Source of the DNA: Bacillota bacterium | GTDB lineage: Bacteria > Bacillota > Bacilli > Bacillales > Bacillaceae_J | NCBI GenBank assembly: GCA_023457235.1 | Contig: JAEWMK010000185.1 | Span: forward strand, 1-16,824 | Direction of reading: 5' to 3' | DNA length: 16,824 nt | Part shown: piece by piece, positions 14,436-16,824 of the stretch | Numbering within the stretch: position 1 is the first letter of the stretch | Layout: every line of letters begins with the position of its first letter | Notes under the pieces: generated by a model | Database searches by the model: none | The model's input: the letters and a program-made list of their open reading frames with translations, nothing else | What the model was told of the DNA's origin: nothing | Position numbers and translations under genes: made by a program

Positions 14436-15476
14436 ATGAAAAAACGTTCATTTATCATGGCAATCGTTTTAGTATTATTTTCTTTTGCTATACTTACGGG
14501 CTGTGGAAAGTCTCAGTCAGAAACTAGTGCTTCTGAGTCTAATACAGGAGACAAGTCAATTCAGGCAAAGTTGAAGATTGGAGCCACAAGTGCTACTTCA
14601 AGTCATTATGCTTACTACGTTGCATTAGCTAATTCCATTCAGAAAGGAACTAATGAAAATATCACTGCAGAAGTCATGGAAACGGGAGCTAGTGTCGACA
14701 ATATTAGGTTGATGAAAAGAGGCGATGTAGATTTAGGCTTAATCACTGGAAATATCCAATATGAAGCCTATAACGGTACAGGGGTCTTTAAAGATCAGGG
14801 GCCTTATAAGGATCTTAGAATGTTTTTAGCATATGCAGATTCACCAGTTATTCTCATTGTAAGAGCAGATTCTGGTGTTAAGACATTAGAGGATTTACAT
14901 GGAATGAAATTTAGTGCTGGCTTTGCAGGAAGTGCGACTCAGACAGAAGTTCAGCAAATGTTAGATTCATTGGGAATTCAACCTGAATATGTTTCTGCAA
15001 CCTTGGATGATGCAATAGAAAAAATTAAAAATAGAGAGATTGTCGGACTGGCCAAAGCTGCCACTGATTTGGATAAACCAGACGCTTCTTATGTTAGCCT
15101 CAGCACGTTAACAGAGGTTAATATCATTGGACCTACTGAAGAACAAGCGAAGATAATAGCAGAAAAAAATCCGCAGTTGGTTAAATATGAAATACCAGCA
15201 AATATCTATGCAAACCAGCCTAATAAACTAATTGAGTTTGGACATGTCAGTGCTACTGGAATATCTAACAATGTATCGGAAGACGTTGTTTATGAGATGG
15301 TAAAGGCTATTGTTGATAACAAGACAATACAGGAAGAAGCTTTTGCAGGGGTAAAAAAGATGGATTATTTGAACGGCACTATCAAGAATTCATCAATCCC
15401 ACTTCACCCTGGTGTGATTAAGTATTTAAAAGAAAATAATGTAGAAATACCCGATAATCTGATTCCGCAAGAATAA
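14436..15476 (+). CDS. TAXI-family TRAP transporter substrate-binding lipoprotein
   Basis: A 346-residue extracytoplasmic receptor. A lipoprotein signal peptide ends at LTGC with the lipidated C23, and a serine-rich linker follows. The mature part starts LKIGATSATSSHYAYYVALA and contains NIRLMKRGDVDLGLITGN and MKFSAGFAGSATQTEVQQML, the pattern of TAXI (TRAP-associated extracytoplasmic immunogenic) receptors. The ATG lies ten bases after AGGAGG. It is followed by a stem-loop and then the fused membrane subunit, giving a complete two-gene uptake system. Characterised relatives bind glutamate, 2-oxoglutarate and other organic acids; the ligand here is unknown, but neighbouring oxidoreductases point to a carboxylate. 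Confidence 0.92.
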   Translation: MKKRSFIMAIVLVLFSFAILTGCGKSQSETSASESNTGDKSIQAKLKIGATSATSSHYAYYVALANSIQKGTNENITAEVMETGASVDNIRLMKRGDVDLGLITGNIQYEAYNGTGVFKDQGPYKDLRMFLAYADSPVILIVRADSGVKTLEDLHGMKFSAGFAGSATQTEVQQMLDSLGIQPEYVSATLDDAIEKIKNREIVGLAKAATDLDKPDASYVSLSTLTEVNIIGPTEEQAKIIAEKNPQLVKYEIPANIYANQPNKLIEFGHVSATGISNNVSEDVVYEMVKAIVDNKTIQEEAFAGVKKMDYLNGTIKNSSIPLHPGVIKYLKENNVEIPDNLIPQE

Positions 15477-15490
15477 GATTGTTTGTTAAT

Positions 15491-15531
15491 CAGTATTGGG
15501 TGAAAGGCAAGCTTTCTTTCATCCAATACTG
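15491..15531 (+). other. Stem-loop between TRAP receptor and membrane genes
   Basis: CAGTATTGGGTGAAAG and CTTTCATCCAATACTG form a 16-bp stem with one G-U pair around a nine-base loop. No U-run follows on the plus strand (AAAACGCTT), so it is not a classical terminator. It probably protects the 3' end of the receptor message after processing, or partly reduces read-through, giving more receptor than membrane subunit. Confidence 0.65.
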
Positions 15532-15562
15532 AAAACGCTTAAAAGTGCGAGGAGGAGTATTT

Positions 15563-16824
15563 GTGAACCACAACGAAAATGTTCTTGATCAAGAAAATAA
15601 ATCAAACCGAGACCGCTATAAGCAAGTTGCTCGTTGGACTGCAATTTTATTTGCTTTATTCCATATATTTACTGCTGGATTTGGCTCGTTGCCCGATATG
15701 ATTCAGCGAAGCCTCCACGTTGCTTTTGCCATCGTATTGACGTTTGCAATGATGCCTGCAAAAAACAAGTTCAAATGGCTTGACTTATTATTAGTGATTG
15801 GTGCTGTCACTGGTTTCATTTGGGTCATAAATAATTACGATCTATATGCAACACAAATGGCTAGTGCGGAGACCATAGATATCATTGTTGTAGCGGTCTT
15901 CGTGATTGCCTTGTTGGAAACGTCTCGGCGAGTCATTGGTATGGTGTTTCCTGTAATAGCCACAATCTTTATTCTATATGTATTATTTGGTGAATACCTT
16001 CCAGGTGCATTAGGGAATGCAGGTTATAGTGTGGCTACGCTTACTGAAAAGCTATTCATGGGAACAAGCGGGTTATGGGGAACAACGACTAGTATTACCT
16101 CCACAACGGTAGCTATCTTTATCATTTTCGGAGCCTTTTTGCTTCATACGGGTGGAGGAAAAGCTTTTATCGATATTGGAGCTAAACTTACTGGAAAAAC
16201 AGTTGCAGGACCTCCTAAAGTGGCAGCGATTTCAAGTGCTTTATTCGGACTATTTTCTGGTTCGGCAGCAGCTAATGCTTCGGTTGTTGGTAACTTTACT
16301 GTTAATTTGATGAAGCGCTTGGGCTACAAGCCGGAATATGCCGCAGGAGTTGAAGCAGCAGCATCATCGGGAGGGCAGATTGCACCGCCGATTATGGGAG
16401 CAGCAGCGTTTGTTATGGCTGAATTTTTAGGTGTACCGTATTTAACTATCGCAATGGCAGCTATCTTCCCAGCTTTCTTCTATTTTTTCACGCTATTTGT
16501 GTCGATTCATTTTGATGGTAAACGTGAAAATCATGCAGGAATTCCAGAGGATATGATTCCGAAAACTAGAGATATACTGAATTTTAGTGCTTTATTTCCT
16601 TTTCTTGGCCCAGTTCTTACGCTAATTGCCTTTCTACTATTAGGTTTCACAGAGGGAAGAGCAGGTTTTTGGGCGATAATGGCAACTGTTATGATTTACA
16701 TCTTGAGCGATTTTAAGTGGCAAGCAATCAAGGGAAGGTTTAAAAATTTATTAAATATTTTAGAAGAAGCTGGTAAAGGGGTAGTACTCATTGCCTTGTT
16801 AGCCGGTGTTGCACAAATATTAGT
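15563..16824 (+). CDS. TRAP transporter fused membrane subunit (4TM/12TM, DctQ-DctM type), partial
   Basis: The first 420 codons of a large membrane protein, cut by the window end with no stop. It starts at GTG 15563, six bases after GAGGAGGAG. A basic cytoplasmic N-terminus is followed by four hydrophobic segments (DctQ-like) and then the DctM-like part. That part includes FGLFSGSAAANASVVGNFT and EAAASSGGQIAPPIMGAAAF, which are hallmark sequences of TAXI-type fused permeases (often named 4TM/12TM fusion proteins). Family members import organic acids using a sodium or proton gradient with a dedicated receptor, here the gene just upstream. Full length in the family is usually 600-700 residues, so roughly a third is missing. 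Confidence 0.93.
   Translation, partial: MNHNENVLDQENKSNRDRYKQVARWTAILFALFHIFTAGFGSLPDMIQRSLHVAFAIVLTFAMMPAKNKFKWLDLLLVIGAVTGFIWVINNYDLYATQMASAETIDIIVVAVFVIALLETSRRVIGMVFPVIATIFILYVLFGEYLPGALGNAGYSVATLTEKLFMGTSGLWGTTTSITSTTVAIFIIFGAFLLHTGGGKAFIDIGAKLTGKTVAGPPKVAAISSALFGLFSGSAAANASVVGNFTVNLMKRLGYKPEYAAGVEAAASSGGQIAPPIMGAAAFVMAEFLGVPYLTIAMAAIFPAFFYFFTLFVSIHFDGKRENHAGIPEDMIPKTRDILNFSALFPFLGPVLTLIAFLLLGFTEGRAGFWAIMATVMIYILSDFKWQAIKGRFKNLLNILEEAGKGVVLIALLAGVAQIL

Overview
The window looks like chromosomal DNA of a low-GC, spore-former-type Firmicute of the order Bacillales. The evidence is AT-rich intergenic DNA, strong AGGAGG-type ribosome binding sites, frequent TTG and GTG starts, intrinsic terminators with U-tracts, a T-box leader and a glycine riboswitch. 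No tRNA, rRNA, transposase, phage gene or CRISPR array was seen. I cannot name the species from sequence alone.

Region 1 (about 50-3510, minus strand) is amino-acid uptake. A brnQ branched-chain amino acid carrier sits behind an apparent isoleucine-specific T-box. A CycA-type glycine/D-alanine/D-serine permease sits behind a single-aptamer glycine riboswitch. Both leaders end in clear intrinsic terminators. Region 2 (3585-5059) holds an NAD-dependent iron alcohol dehydrogenase with its own promoter and an almost exact Rex-type operator, followed by a convergent 21-codon candidate small gene that shares the terminator region.

Region 3 (5289-9891) is a TcuA/TcuB pair: a flavin dehydrogenase of the tricarballylate type and its Fe-S/membrane electron-transfer partner. 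They overlap by 11 bases and end at an intrinsic terminator. Facing them on the minus strand are a LysR regulator and a TauE/SafE-family permease, probably one transcript.

Region 4 (9912-16824, plus strand) starts divergently from the LysR gene. It carries a second TcuA-like flavoprotein gene interrupted by one in-frame TAA, then an aldehyde dehydrogenase, a beta-hydroxyacid dehydrogenase, and a TAXI-type TRAP transporter (lipoprotein receptor plus fused membrane subunit, the latter cut by the window end).

Taken together, regions 3 and 4 read as a locus for uptake and oxidation of an organic acid. The TRAP system (and perhaps the TauE protein) would move the acid, TcuA-type enzymes would desaturate it and pass electrons through TcuB to quinone, and the alcohol/aldehyde dehydrogenase pair would oxidise a hydroxymethyl or semialdehyde group. 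The substrate is not determined by the sequence. No TcuC-type tricarballylate transporter is visible, so the substrate may not be tricarballylate. The most notable items are the split second TcuA with a ribosome binding site just after the stop, the Rex-like box, the stem-loop over the tcuA ribosome binding site, several unassigned palindromes, and two candidate very small genes.
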